Shown piece by piece: positions 12,374-23,100 of a DNA stretch of 64,000 nucleotides (its first letter is position 1; each line of letters begins with the position of its first letter). Source of the stretch: Calliphora vicina (taxonomy: Eukaryota; Arthropoda; Insecta; Diptera; Calliphoridae); assembly GCF_958450345.1 (NCBI RefSeq), contig NC_088781.1, forward strand, positions 43,077,357 to 43,141,356, given 5' to 3'. The notes under the pieces are model-generated. The model did not search any database. It was not told the origin of the DNA and was given only the letters and a program-made list of their open reading frames with translations. A program made the translations under genes and the position numbers.

Positions 12374-12826
12374 ATGAAAGAATTCATGTTTAAAATGCAC
12401 AATGAAGGTAAAAGTTTTAGACAAATCTCCGAAACTATTTCTAGACTTCGTTCTTCAGTTACTGAGAAGTTAAAAAACTGAAACATTATCAATTTCTCAA
12501 GGAATTATTGGGAAACAATTATTGATTCATGGTAGGGACGGAATATTGAAAGAATGGTGAAAGTTGATTCTAAAAGTATTGCAGGAGGAGAAAAAATTAT
12601 TGTTAATGCACAAACCATTCGGAATTTTCTTCATCTCACCAATATAAGCCATGTGTATCAAGTAAGAAACCGTTTATTTCAAAAAATAATTTGAGGTTAC
12701 GTTTATATGCCAAAAACAATGTAAATAAAGCGGAAGACTTCTGGAAAGATGTTATATTTACTGACGAAAGCAAGTTTAATATTCAACTTATTAACGCAGG
12801 ATATGTATTTTTCAAACTATAATCAG
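12374..12826 (+). pseudogene. Tc1-like transposase relic (N-terminal part)
   Basis: Starts ATG with KEFMFKMHNEGKSFRQIS, the paired-like helix-turn-helix opening of Tc1-like transposases. After frameshifts it continues with 'VNAQTIRNFLHLTNISHVYQ', 'MPKTM' and the first catalytic block 'AEDFWKDVIFTDESKFNIQ' (TDES carries the first Asp). It ends where a different relic in opposite orientation begins. Stops and shifts throughout; no C-terminal half. Confidence 0.75.
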
Positions 12827-12837
12827 TTACATTTTCA

Positions 12838-13470
12838 ACTGTTTAATGTACGGACAATTGTTTGAGCCAGTGTATGTCTGTGTTTATCGTGCCTGATGTC
12901 ACAAATGATTCTTTTGACACAACTGCAAATGGGTGGCCACACATGAAACATCTTGGGGAATTTTGTTTGTTTTTTCTCTCTGGTATTATTCTTGAACATT
13001 TCCCCGTCCATCAGATTAAAAATCTTGACCCGGAAGTTGTGAACATAAGTTTCATCATACAACAAGTGTTTTTTTTTTATAAAATTTTACCTAAATTTTT
13101 TTGATCGTTCTTTTGCTTCTAAGTTCTTTAACGCATTGCGATCTGGAACTTTCTGAATTTTATACGACTTCGACCCAGCATTAGCTTTGGAATTTAACTT
13201 TACGAGCTGCTCCTCTGATATAAGTTTTCGGTACTCTTCGAAAGAGTTGTTCGACTTCTTTTGTCTTACCAATATATGTTATCCCTTTTTTCTTCCTGAA
13301 CCAGGTTTTCTTTTATTCAAGTCTTACTTATACTGTTTAATGGCTTTGGAAACATGGACCATCAGATCTTTTGCTATTTTTTTTTTTTGAACCAAGGATA
13401 AGTTTTCTCTGGAATAGTGTGTATACGGTTTTTCTGACTCTTTAAAAACTGAAGACTATCCAGCTATTTC
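12838..13470 (-). pseudogene. Second Tc1/mariner-superfamily relic (DD37-type group)
   Basis: Minus-strand pieces in order: 'LNKRKPGSGRKKG' (the basic linker of the DNA-binding domain); about 60 residues with LARKVK-like and 'KSYKIQKVPDRNALKNLEAK' sequence; then 'YDETYVHNFRVKIFNLMDG' with the first catalytic DDETYV-like motif; then 'REKKQTKFPKMFHVWPPICS', matching the family's KFPKKxLVWQAICSCGKR block. The rest of the catalytic domain is missing. The family is a different one from the relic just upstream; the two abut head to head. Confidence 0.75.
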
Positions 13471-15228
13471 CGCCCAAATGTTTGTCCGTTGAAGGCACGA
13501 TATGGTCTGGAGGGATGGAACTTTGGCGATGAAATTTTCTTTAAATATTCTTTGTTAATCAGAAATATTTGGTATTGAAAATAGGTCTAACCAAAATAAA
13601 TGAGGAGACCAAGAAAAACACAAATATATTGAACCGGTAAAAAGTTTTACGAAAAACTTTGTTTGGACTTACCATTATACATATTTTGTTCCCGATATAA
13701 TTCATAACAAAACTCATAGAATCGTTCTGAAATATCGGTATATTCTACATTTGAAGGTTGCCCACTTTTGGATATTTTTTTAACAGACAACAGTAAAGCT
13801 TTGTTTTCTTGCAACATTAAAATAAGGTGTTTAATATATGCTCGGTTCTATTTTTGCCACCTATTCAAGTGTTTTTGGCAATAGAGGAGTATTTGTGAAC
13901 TAGGTAAAGGAGGTGCAGGGGTGTTGCATGAACAAAGTGTAATCTATTTTGTAATAGAGAAAAGGAAAATAACTGTTGCTACAAAGAAGAGAAGAAAAAC
14001 AAATAATTTATTTCATCATAACCATCATATACTGACTCCCATACTCCCCCCCCATGCAATAAAAACAATAGCAACTACATACTTTATGTATATGTGTGAA
14101 TTTAATACAAACAAAATTTTTTTTATAATATTTTCATTGTATTAGACATATATACACAGAGGGCTTTAAGTACATACAACTTTTCTTGTTGTTGTTTGTA
14201 ATTTTAATGGTGTTTTTCTTAACATGTGTTGTTGTTGTTGCTGCCATTATATGGTGTTGATGATAATGATTATCATCATCTTTATTATCGGAACAAATGG
14301 TTATATTGTGTGACGTCGGGTGTTGCCAAATGATAATGCCTTCATAGCTCAGCAACAGCAACAGAAACAACAATTTAACGTCTTTAAAAAAACAAACAAG
14401 AACAAGAATCTCAGAGAACAAAAACGGGGAGCAATTAACAGGGCTTTTAAATTTGATTTTATTAAATTGTGGTAACAAATTACCAGCAAATGAGAAAAGT
14501 TTTTGTGGCAAAAATAAAATTGAGGTCTCGAAGGAGTCTGACAAAATTTTGATGGAAAATAAGGATAACAAAAGATGTAGAATTAACAAAAATTGGTCTC
14601 TGATTGGGGAATTTGCAAAAATTTTATATTATTTACATCAAATCTAACATTAGCATCCTATACTTTGACGTTTTAAATGGTATATACAGTTGCGAAAAGC
14701 TATTTAGGGTCAAACATTTAATTTTTCTTAATTTCTGAAAATGCGATAGGGCATATGAGGGTCTCGAAATGTTTGATGTAAAGATTGCTCAAAAATGAGT
14801 TTGTAGTCCTAGAAGTCTTTGCTGACTTGTCGTGATATTGTGACACACTTGCAACATACTTGCCACAATACTACTCCCACACTTTTAATAAAAAAATGTT
14901 CTCGTTTTGTGAATATATGATGTAAACACTCATGATTTTCGGGAACTCTTATGTTTGTAGATGCCAGAGGTAATGTCGGGTTAAGGAGAAGAACATTTTA
15001 CATGCTGTTTTGATGTTGGGCAAGCGACTTGCGCAACTAAATTGCCTAGTGTGAAAGGGGTCTTACAGATCGTCTTGTCGTGATATTAATACATTGACTC
15101 AAATAAGATGTTGTGGGCATTTTCTTTGCGTAATCTCTTCGAAAACGTCAATATTGGAATTTAGGCTACTGTCAGTAATATTTTCTGCTTATAAACAGAT
15201 TTTTTTATAAATAAGAGGGTCTTACGAA
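13471..15228. other. Non-coding; no gene seen
   Basis: Contains (GTT)n/(CAA)n-like stretches near 14200 and 14350. The 151-codon minus-strand frame at 14134-14589 is Leu/Phe-rich, then His/Asn/Lys-rich, with no signal of a real exon. The TACAGTTGCG at about 14684 looks like a Tc1-type end, but no partner end was found. Confidence 0.45.
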
Positions 15229-15570
15229 ATGGCGAAAAGGATTTTTTTATGGGATACTGAGATAGAAAAAATACTCAGTACAATATCAGAAAGTGATGAA
15301 GAATGTGAAGATTACAGTTTTGATGAGGAACTTCCAGACAACATCGAAAAAATTCTTAAAATCCAGAACTATTGTCTGACATGGCTAGAGAGAATAAAAG
15401 TCGTGTCGGACATATGTGTCCGACGTGGCGTAAACCGCATAGTGCAGTGTATATGTGTCCGACGTGGCAGTCAATGTGTTACGTCAGATATGTTCTCCCT
15501 AAAGTCTCCTTCTGTATGCGGCCGATTATGTCGAAATACAACTTGCTCGATGCACGATCCTGATCTTGGA
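15229..15570 (+). pseudogene. Possible piggyBac-like N-terminus fused to a hairpin repeat
   Basis: The first 45 codons, MAKRIFLWDTEIEKILSTIS followed by a strongly acidic Glu/Asp stretch (SDEECEDYSFDEELPDNIE), look like the acidic start of a piggyBac-type transposase. The frame then runs into non-coding repeats: ATATGTGTCCGACGTGGC occurs at 15412 and 15451 (39-bp spacing), and GTCGGACA-TATG-TGTCCGAC at 15405-15424 is a perfect 8-bp-stem hairpin. No catalytic DDE part follows. The assignment is tentative, resting on composition and length only. Confidence 0.3.
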
Positions 15571-15722
15571 TAGTATGACCAATTTCAAGATGAACTGCTG
15601 AATTTAAAGCAGCTAAGAAATATGTTGTTAAATATCAGAATATCCAGAAATGTAAGAATATTAATTTCCAATACGATGTGATGTGAAACTAAAAATTACA
15701 CGAGATATTCGTTAAGGTTTCC

Positions 15723-15910
15723 CTCTTGATATACAATTGGACAATTCACAAGGTCTCTTATCATGTCATATTGTCATAATGTCTTAATATTTTACGTAAC
15801 CAACCAGCCGAAGAGACCTGCGCCGAATGCCTAAGAGTCGGTTAAGCCGAGCCGCCGAGTCGTGATATATTAGGACATTATGACATGATTTGACCAATTA
15901 TATATCAAAG
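15723..15910. repeat. Foldback (hairpin) element
   Basis: The two sides are inverted copies: left TTGATATACAATTGGACAA then TCATGTCATATTGTCATAAT; right, read inward, TTGATATATAATTGGTCAAA then TCATGTCATAATGTCCTAAT. The loop contains a G+C-richer stretch (AACCAGCCGAAGAGACC ... GAGCCGCCGAGTC). No transposase and no clear target duplication. Probably a non-autonomous DNA element of unknown type. Confidence 0.65.
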
Positions 15911-16146
15911 GTTAGTACATCCATCGTGTCTTCTTTTCAAAAATGTATAAAATTTTTTATATATTGCAAAAATAAGGGAAACGAATTTTAGCTAATTTTT
16001 ATGGACAATTTCTCTTTTTGATTCTTTTTTAATGAAATTTTACAGTTATACACAAATTTTTGATAAAAATGCAAGTCCCACAAGTCCCAAACAAAGTTTC
16101 AAATATAAAAATGTGTGATTTTTTAAAATTTTTAGCTTTTTAGCAA

Positions 16147-16710
16147 AAGAGCTGCTCATCTTTTGAGGCCAAGAACGAATCAAGCCAGAGAGAGCGTTCT
16201 GCTTCGATCGAAACAAATAGTATTCGGACGGGGCACGGTCTGGACTATAAAGTGGTGGGGAAGTTTACCTCACCGAGCGTTGTCAAAATGGAATATTACG
16301 GTTTCATGTCTGACCGCATATTCTAGGAGATTTTTGGTCAATGCCCGCTGCAAACCTATCAGTTGCGTTTAGTACAGGTTTCCAGTGATGGTCTGGACAG
16401 ATTTGAGCAGCTCATAATAGATAGGACTCTTTTGGTCCCTCCAAATACAGAGCATTACCTTAGCACCACGGATATTTGGCTTTGGTGTCGATTCGACTGG
16501 TTGGTCGGACTTTACGTACGATCTCTTACGCTTCGGATTATCGTAACGGATCCATTTTTCATCACAAGTAATGATTCGGTGCTAAAATGATTTTTTTTAT
16601 AGCGTTCAAGCAGTATTTCAGACATACAAAATTATCTTTCAAGGTCTCCTTTTTCCCTGCTTTCGTATGAATCCTGCTGCTCGCAATCTCCTTTCGTGTT
16701 AATTCGCTAT
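16147..16710 (-). mobile_element. mariner relic B
   Basis: Minus-strand pieces of the same mariner as relic A: 'RIITCDEKWIRYDNPKRKRS' (here the first catalytic Asp is kept), then VKSDQPVESTPKPN-like sequence, 'CIWRDQKSPIYYELLKS', 'TITGNLY', then a jump to 'TVPRPNTICFDRSRTLSLA' and the C-terminal end. The HHDNARPHV part is only a trace. The N-terminus is truncated at the junction with a Helitron relic. Confidence 0.8.
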
Positions 16711-16714
16711 CATA

Positions 16715-17747
16715 AGGAGCCGTTCTGTTTGATGCTAGGTTCTTAACTCAAAAACGGCTAAACCGATTTTGATAAAATTTTCACGTAATCTTCTGATTTA
16801 TGATTTTCGGTCTGTGGACGAAAGGGCGTGGCAAAATCAATTTTTTATACTTATACAGAGACTCCTCAACAGCATATCGAAAGACTAGAAGTCAATCGCT
16901 CCCGAATGGCTTGATCAATAAGAAATCACGTACTGATTGGCGCAATGAACAATCATTAATAACATTGCATTAATTTGTTCCCTAAGCAATCTCCGGGAAT
17001 GTGTTATTCGAACGGTAAAGTTATTCTGCCACAGTTATTGAGCAGCCTGAGCTGCTTCTAAGTTACATTTCCGGTACCAATCCTATTTCCAAGCACTTCC
17101 TTCAAAATATCCAAAAGTCCAAAACTAACTCATGCTTTCAAATGATGTCGTTTCATGCCCACCTTTAAAGTTCAAGGCCAAATGTACCACATAATTGGAT
17201 CATTGCTCCCGCTTCCCAATGATGATGCGAATTTCCTTCAAATTTATTTCACTGGAAATGAAGTTACAGAAGCGTGTGCATTTGCTGCAATACCCTTCTG
17301 GCGAAACATTCTCAAAACAATTGTTGGACATCGGAAATGGAAAAAATCCAATTGATCCCGCCACAAATTAGATTTAGTTTCCGAACTTCTGCCAAATGCA
17401 AATGAATATTCAAGCCGTTGTCGACAAGGTATTCATATTCCCAAGTCTTGCAAACAACTACAAAAATTCGGATTGGCTGTGGGAACGTGCAATTTTGGTA
17501 CCAAAAAAATAATGATGTTAACAAGCTCAATGAGTAAATACAATTGAAACTGACTGGCGAAACAATAAAATACAAATCGATTGACACAGTAATGCACGAA
17601 GAACAAGACGTCGATTATCTTACTAATTTTTTGTATTAACATTGAAGGTTGGAGCACCGATTTTGTCCGACACTGTATATTAAAATCGAGATCGAGATGC
17701 AATATAAAACAGATGTTTTCTAAGAGCCGCGGGCCGTGTTCAGCTAG
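16715..17747 (+). mobile_element. Helitron relic with Rep-type N-terminal domain
   Basis: Begins in CAAAAACGGCTAAACCGATT, a motif typical of insect Helitrons, and ends with GGGCCGTGTTCAGCTAG followed by T, the usual CTAG/T terminus. Inside, the frame MPTFKVQGQMYHIIGSLLPL followed by PNDDANFLQIYFTGNE matches the Helitron helicase-like N-terminal domain (the 'GQxYHxIGSLLP...LQIYF' block). After about 35 more residues the frame decays. No helicase motor motifs remain. The 5' end is not defined; it abuts mariner relic B. Confidence 0.65.
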
Positions 17748-19168
17748 TTAAAAAATAAATGCGAGGTAAATCTTCTACGACTATTAAAGTAGGAAAATAA
17801 ATTTTGTTTACAAAAGTACTCAATTGCTTTCTAGTAAAATTCGAATAATGGAATTACTTGCTGTCAAAATAATTTGTATGTATTAAAAAAAAGAAAAACT
17901 TCTACAAATCTCTATGTAAGTATTTATTTTAAGTAAGAGGGATTATAATTGGCTGATATTTATTTGAAATAACATAAATAGAAGAAAGGGAAAACTGTCT
18001 GTAAATCTGTATACTACCAACAAGCGAGCATTACACAAAACTTTTCTAAAAAAATTTTGTTTTAAAAGTTAATTAAAAATTTAAAGAAATCAAACACAGT
18101 TTGTTTGCAAATAGAAAGGAAACGGCGAACAACAACGAACAAAAAATATTTATGGAAAAGTTGAAAACAAACAAAAAATCCTTTAAATAAATTTACATAA
18201 AGTCAGATTTAATACAGTAATAAATCTTTTTAAAAGCTGACATATCAATTGCAAAGAAAACACAAATAAACATACAGAAAAACTTTCACAAAATAAGCAA
18301 CAAATATTAAATTACACTGAATGCCAAAAAGGAATAAAATTGTAATGAAAAAAAAAAAAATACCCACAAACAAACAAAAATATTACGAGTTCAGTTTTAT
18401 CTATTGTATTGTTTGTTACCAAGCGCTATAGAAAGTATTTGTGTGCCTACACAATCAAGCCCCTGCATGCACATGCAAGCTTTTAGGCTAATTCTGTTTA
18501 TAAGCCAGTTTAGGCCGGGTTTCAACTACAAATTATTATTGCAGCAATGCCTTTTGGTCTATTACTCTATCTGTTAATATTTATTTCTTTTTTTTTTTTG
18601 TTGAATTTACGCCAACTATTTTTATTATTCTTTTTTTATTTTTCTATGCTAAAGACAGGTTAAGGCTAAAAATACATTTTTAAGCCTGTTACCAATTTGC
18701 TATTTTTAGAATTTAAGTTAAATATACAAACATTTTATATTTTCTTAGTTTTTTTTTTTGTTGTATTGTAGTATTATTACTTTAAGCTGGTTTTATATAT
18801 TTTTTTTGTCATAGATTGTTTGTAGGAGATTGCCATATATTTTCTGAAACTTAGACAGAAAATGTGTTAAGCAGAGAGAAAAATACAACAAACTATAGAT
18901 ACAGTCAGAGCAAAGCTTAAAATTATTTCAAATGTGTAACGTTTTTCTTGGGATTTTTCAATTCTATGCTCTAATCCTCAAATGATATTGCAGCAAGCGA
19001 AAAATAAAATGAGATAAATTCAAGATAAACACATAAAGAAAATGCAGCAAACATGAATGTAAAGGATATTTTACAGGGTTTGACAGAATGTTTGAATGAA
19101 ACCCGTTACAAGTATTGTGTATATGACTTTGAAATGTGAGAGTTTTTAAAATTTTTAGCTTTTTTTTT
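17748..19168. other. Non-coding; no gene seen
   Basis: A+T-rich with AAAC/CAAA runs and long T tracts. No exon or named repeat is visible. Confidence 0.45.
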
Positions 19169-19284
19169 AGCAGCTGTTACGATCAAAATCATCTATTGTG
19201 AATGAAAAGTTCATTGGAATATCACGATAGCAATATTCCCTTCGAGGGAAATGGATGTATCATGGGAAAAAAATTCCACATGTT
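19169..19284. mobile_element. Fragment of the CACCCCTATCG MITE family
   Basis: Closely matches the interior of the complete copies at 46810-47070 and 53931-54162: CAGCTGTTACGATCAAAAT, CTATTGTGAATGAAAAGTTC, ATTCCCTTCGAGGGAAATGG (itself a small hairpin) and CATGGGAAAAA...CACATG. Both termini are missing; it is cut where mariner sequence begins. Confidence 0.75.
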
Positions 19285-19738
19285 TCAAAGTATTGGCCAT
19301 TGATAGCTATGACCTTTTCCCATCTTTCTGGCAACATATGAATTCAAAGCCAAAAGAACTGCTCATCTTTTTATGCCAAGAAGGAATCCAACAAATATCG
19401 CTTACTCTGTTCCAAAGTTAAACGGATTATCGTAATGGATCCATTTTTCATATCAAGTAATGATTCGGTGCAAAAATGTTTTTCTTTTATAGCGTTCAAG
19501 CATAATTTCGGACATGAAAAATCGTATTTCAAGGTCTCGGCTTCATTTCGTATGGTTTTGGAAGAATCCTGATGCTCGCAAAATTGTGCAATTACTGCTT
19601 GAATAGCCAATGATTTTTCCAGCTCTTGTTGAGTTTGACAACAATCTTTAAATGAGTCATGCCTCCAATTCTTGGGCTTCAATCTTTTTTGGCTGGCAAG
19701 AGCGATCTTTGTCTTCCGTGTCAAAATCACCACTTTTC
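19285..19738 (-). mobile_element. mariner relic C3 (third in a chain)
   Basis: Minus-strand pieces: 'FDTEDKDRSCQPKKIEAQEL' at the upstream end, DLEIRFFMSEIMLERYKRK-like sequence, 'HRIIT(stop)YEKWIHYDNP', then a deletion joining directly to the C-terminal 'FGTE...LASKDEQFFW'-like end and 'WPIL'. The first catalytic Asp is Tyr here. It starts exactly at the SGDFDTED block, with no N-terminal HTH. Confidence 0.8.
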
Positions 19739-20207
19739 TAGGTTCAAACGAATCAGTTGCGTTCGGTACAGGTTCCCTGTGATGGTCTGGCTAGATTTCA
19801 GCAGCTCATAATAGATAGAATTATTTTGCTCCCACCAAAAACAGACCATTACCTTAGCGCCATGGATATTTGGCTTTGGTATCGATTCTGCTGGTTGGCC
19901 GGGCTTCACATACAATCTCTTACGCTTTGGATTATCGTAATGGATCCATTTTTCATAGCAAGTAATGGTTCGGTGCAAAAGTGATTTTCTTTTACAGCGT
20001 TCAAGTAGAACTTCGGACATGCAAAATAGTCTTTCAAGGTCTCTCGGCTTCAATTCGTATGGTGCCTAATTTCCCTGCTTTTGGATGAATACTGCTGCTT
20101 GAGTAGCTCCCAATGATTTTGCATGCTCTTGATGAGTTTGACAACAATCTTCATGTAGTAATGCCTCCTTATTGGCTGGCATGTCTTCCATGTCAAAATC
20201 ACTACTT
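19739..20207 (-). mobile_element. mariner relic C2 (second in a chain)
   Basis: Minus-strand pieces: a start at GATTTTGACATGGAAGA (the DFD(T/M)ED block), ALLHEDCCQTHQE-like sequence, then a long good stretch KPRDLERLFCMSEVLLERC, 'RTITCYEKWIHYDNPKRKRL', 'VKPGQPAESIPKPNIHGAKV', 'WWEQNNSIYYELLKSSQTIT', 'GNLYRTQLIRLN', where it stops at the junction with C3. The first catalytic Asp is replaced by Tyr (TCYEKW). The C-terminal half is absent. Confidence 0.85.
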
Positions 20208-21020
20208 CTGCAACATGTGGTCTAGTGTTGTCATGATGGAATATTACGGTTTCATATCTGGTCGCATCTTCTGGGCTTTTTTCGGCCAATGCTCGCTTCA
20301 AACGATTCAGTTGCGTTCGGTACAGGTTCCCTGTGATGGTCTGGTCAGATTTCAGCAGCTCATAATAGATAGGACAATTTTGCTCCCTCCAAATACAAAG
20401 CATTACCTTAACGCCATGGATATTTGGCTTTGGTGTCGATTCGGCTGGTTGGTCGGGCTTCTCATTCGATCTCTCATGTTTCGGATTATCTTAATGGATC
20501 CATTTTTCATAGCAAGTAATGATTCGGTGCAAAAATGATTTTCTTTTATAGCGTTCATGCATCATTTCAGACATGCAAAATCATCTTTCAAAGTCTCTCG
20601 GCTTCAATTCGTATGGAACCCATTTGCCTTGCTTTTGGATGAATCCTGATGCTCACAAACGTTTTGAAATTGCTCCCAATGATTTTGCAATCTTCATGGA
20701 GCAATGCATCCAATTCTTGGTCTTCAATCTTTTTTGGCTGGCCTGGGCGATCTTTGTTTTCCGTGTAAAAATTACCACTTCTGTACCGATTAAACCATCT
20801 CTCGTCCGTTGAAACCGAGGAAACACATTCACCATAAGCTTCGGTGAGCAATCGGTGTAATTCAGCGACACTTTTTTTTGCAATTAAAGAATTAAAGCAA
20901 AACTTCCCGCATATGTGGATATTTTCGAAGCAAAAAATAAACGTTGTTGTTTACACTATAATGTTCAATAACTAAGTGGGAATAAATGACATTTTTAAGT
21001 CATACACCCAATATTTTTTC
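20208..21020 (-). mobile_element. mariner relic C1 with 5' terminal repeat
   Basis: Has the mariner left end (ATTGGGTGTATGACTTAAAA on the minus strand), then a transposase that can be followed from YTDCSPKLMVNVF-like N-terminal sequence through 'YRSGNFYTENKDRPGQPKKI', 'HRIITCYEKWIH', 'YYELLKSDQTITGNLYRTQL' and 'TVIFHHDNTRPHVAEV', where it breaks off. The second catalytic Asp (HHDN) is present; the first is Tyr. Frameshifts occur near the N-terminus and a stop in KWIH(stop)DNP. Confidence 0.88.
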
Positions 21021-21759
21021 AATATTTCCGCCTGTGCTACGTTTGAAACTTTAAATAAATAATTTTGTATGAACCCTGTCTACTTAATGGCAGAGTATCA
21101 AAGAGAGTAGAAGCTCAACATTGCAATTTTTGTATAGAAGTAAATGTGTGTGTGTGTGAGATTGAATTGTGTGCATTTTACCCTGGGGACTAGTTTAAGT
21201 CAAGTGTTGCGCCCATTTTCACGGATTAACAAAAATGAATAAAAAATACAAACAAAAAAAAAGACTACGACAAACTTCAAATACTCGTTTTGGATGCAAA
21301 AGGAATCATAGACAAAAAAAATATATATTATCATCATTATTATCAACAGCAGAACAGAACCGAGCTCAGTGGAGTAGTGGAGAATACAATTTATTACATA
21401 CAAACAATACAACACCATATAAGTGGAATGATACATGCGTTGGCTGGTTGGTTGATTGGTTGGATGGTTGGTTGGTTTGGTTTGGTTGGTTTAGTAGGAA
21501 TCGTAGCAATAATAACAATAAAAAATTGGAGCCTTTAATGAAACAACAAATTTAGCAGCAGTATCTCATCACAACGCCAACAAACACAATAACTGCATTG
21601 GAGCAAATAATACAAAGACAATACACGAGGTAATAATGATGACTGACTGGATGACTGCTGCATGCCTGCCTGCCTGCATACTAGTAAATGGGTTTAAATT
21701 AAGAAACGTAAATTCATGTTTAAATTCACACCATTTTCATGGGCATTTGAAAGTTTTAA
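21021..21759. other. Non-coding spacer with simple repeats
   Basis: Contains a (TG)n tract near 21150, a TTGG-type tract (next entry) and GCCTGCCTGCCTGCAT near 21665. The open frames here are low-complexity and overlap each other. Confidence 0.5.
21440..21492. repeat. TTGG-type simple repeat
   Basis: Tandem TTGG/TTGA variants like those at 537-762. Confidence 0.8.
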
Positions 21760-22024
21760 TCTATATATATAAAAATTAAATGGTCCATGTGTGTAAAGTC
21801 ATCACGTGAGAACGGCTGGAGCGATTTGGCTGATATTTTTATTCGATTCGAAATTTTCCGGAACCGGCTTTTTTGCGTCCAATCAACTGTAATAAAAAAA
21901 GCCCCCTAAAGTATGCAGTACAAATTTAGATATTTTATTTGCAAATAAATAAGAACAGGCAGGTCTATGTGGGTTGGAGAAACTTGAAGAACTAACATTA
22001 GTAAATGCCACCGGGCGAAGCTAG
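21760..22024 (+). mobile_element. Short non-autonomous Helitron
   Basis: Starts TCTATATATATAAAAATT and ends CCACCGGGCGAAGCTAG. It sits between A (21759) and T (22025), the expected A^T target with no duplication. It contains the family motif GAGAACGGCTGGAGCGATTTGG. 265 bp, no coding frame. The TC...CTAG ends, the C+G-rich 3' end and the target site all fit insect non-autonomous Helitrons. Confidence 0.75.
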
Positions 22025-22324
22025 TTAAAAATATTTTGGGATACATTTTGAAACCAGTTGTGATGCTGAACTGTATGGAAAATCCTCATGATTTTCATAA
22101 CCTGTTATGTATTAGGTTGTCAAAATACTGATAATATACCTTTTTGTCAAAACTGGTCACATTGATCAAGAGCAGTGGAGTAACCATCAGGCGGTGAACC
22201 TGTAAACAACACGAATATCAACGAAGTTCATACAAATTATCAAGTAAGAAACATTCCCTTATAACAGGACCAGGTAAAGCTTTCATTGTGGTATCATTTG
22301 GATTATGTATTTGGCGATCTGCAA

Positions 22325-22440
22325 TTTCCCATAGGTTGTACCTTATTGGATTGTTAGCACTCGGTTACAACCTCTGAGGTGTGTTGGTGGTTATTGTGGA
22401 GCTGTTATCTCCAAACTATGGGTAAATTTACCTCAGAGTA
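22325..22440. repeat. Dispersed repeat R2, copy a
   Basis: TTATTGGATTGTTAGCACTC, GGTTACAACCTCTGAGGTG and TCTCCAAACTATGGG match 28395-28480 read on the other strand. The class is unknown and only these two copies are seen. Confidence 0.55.
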
Positions 22441-22465
22441 TGGATTGAGTTTTTATCTCACGAAT

Positions 22466-23100
22466 TTTTATACCCTTCATTCCGTTTGTAGTTTCCACAA
22501 TATAATTTTCCGACCATATAAAGTATAAATATTCTTGATCCTTATAGATAGCGGAGTCGATTAGGCAATGTCCGTCCGTCCGTCTGTGTGTTGAAATCAA
22601 CTTTCCGAAGCCCCCCAATTAATTTACATACACGATTCGTACATCAATATCTCCGGAATTCTTTCGGCTTGGCTGCTATTTAAAATCCAGAAAATCGGTC
22701 CATAAATGACTGAGATATAAGGAAAAAACCAGGACAACCTCGATTTTTGACATACATATTTTTGACCTATATCTGGATTACTAAGTCATTAATATAGACA
22801 ATATGGACATCTAATGATGGGTCAAAATCGGAAAAAATATTTTTTAAAACAAATTTTTTTTTTTCATCAAAAGTTTTTTTTCGCATATATTAACAAAAGT
22901 TTAAAATTTAAAAAAAAAATTTTTAAATTTAAAAAAAATTTGAAAATTTAAAAAATAAAAAATTTTTAAAAAAAAATTTTAAACATTTTTTTTACAAAAA
23001 ATAAAAAAAACAACTTTGGAAAAAAATTTTGTTTACCTAAAAATATTTAAAATTTTTATTTCGAAGTATAATTTGGTGAAGGGTCAATAAGATACACCCT
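22466..23100 (+). repeat. Dispersed repeat R1, copy b
   Basis: Carries the R1 landmarks in order (TATACCCTTCATTCCG, ATAGCGGAGTCGATTAGGC, CCATAAATGACTGAGATAT, CTATATCTGGATTACTAAG, A/T-only segment, TAATTTGGTGAAGGGT). It is uninterrupted, so it shows the empty site that carries MITEs in copies a and c. It joins mariner relic E directly. Confidence 0.75.

Noticed and set aside
14134..14589. 151-codon minus-strand open frame
   Set aside because: Reads hydrophobic sequence, then His/Asn/Thr/Lys runs from CAT/AAC repeats; another frame is also open over part of it. No homology recognised.
15405..15470. CRISPR-like short repeats
   Set aside because: Only two direct repeats 39 bp apart, one forming a hairpin, in insect DNA; no array and no cas genes.
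20113..20538. 141-codon plus-strand frame
   Set aside because: Antisense shadow of mariner transposase in relics C1 and C2.
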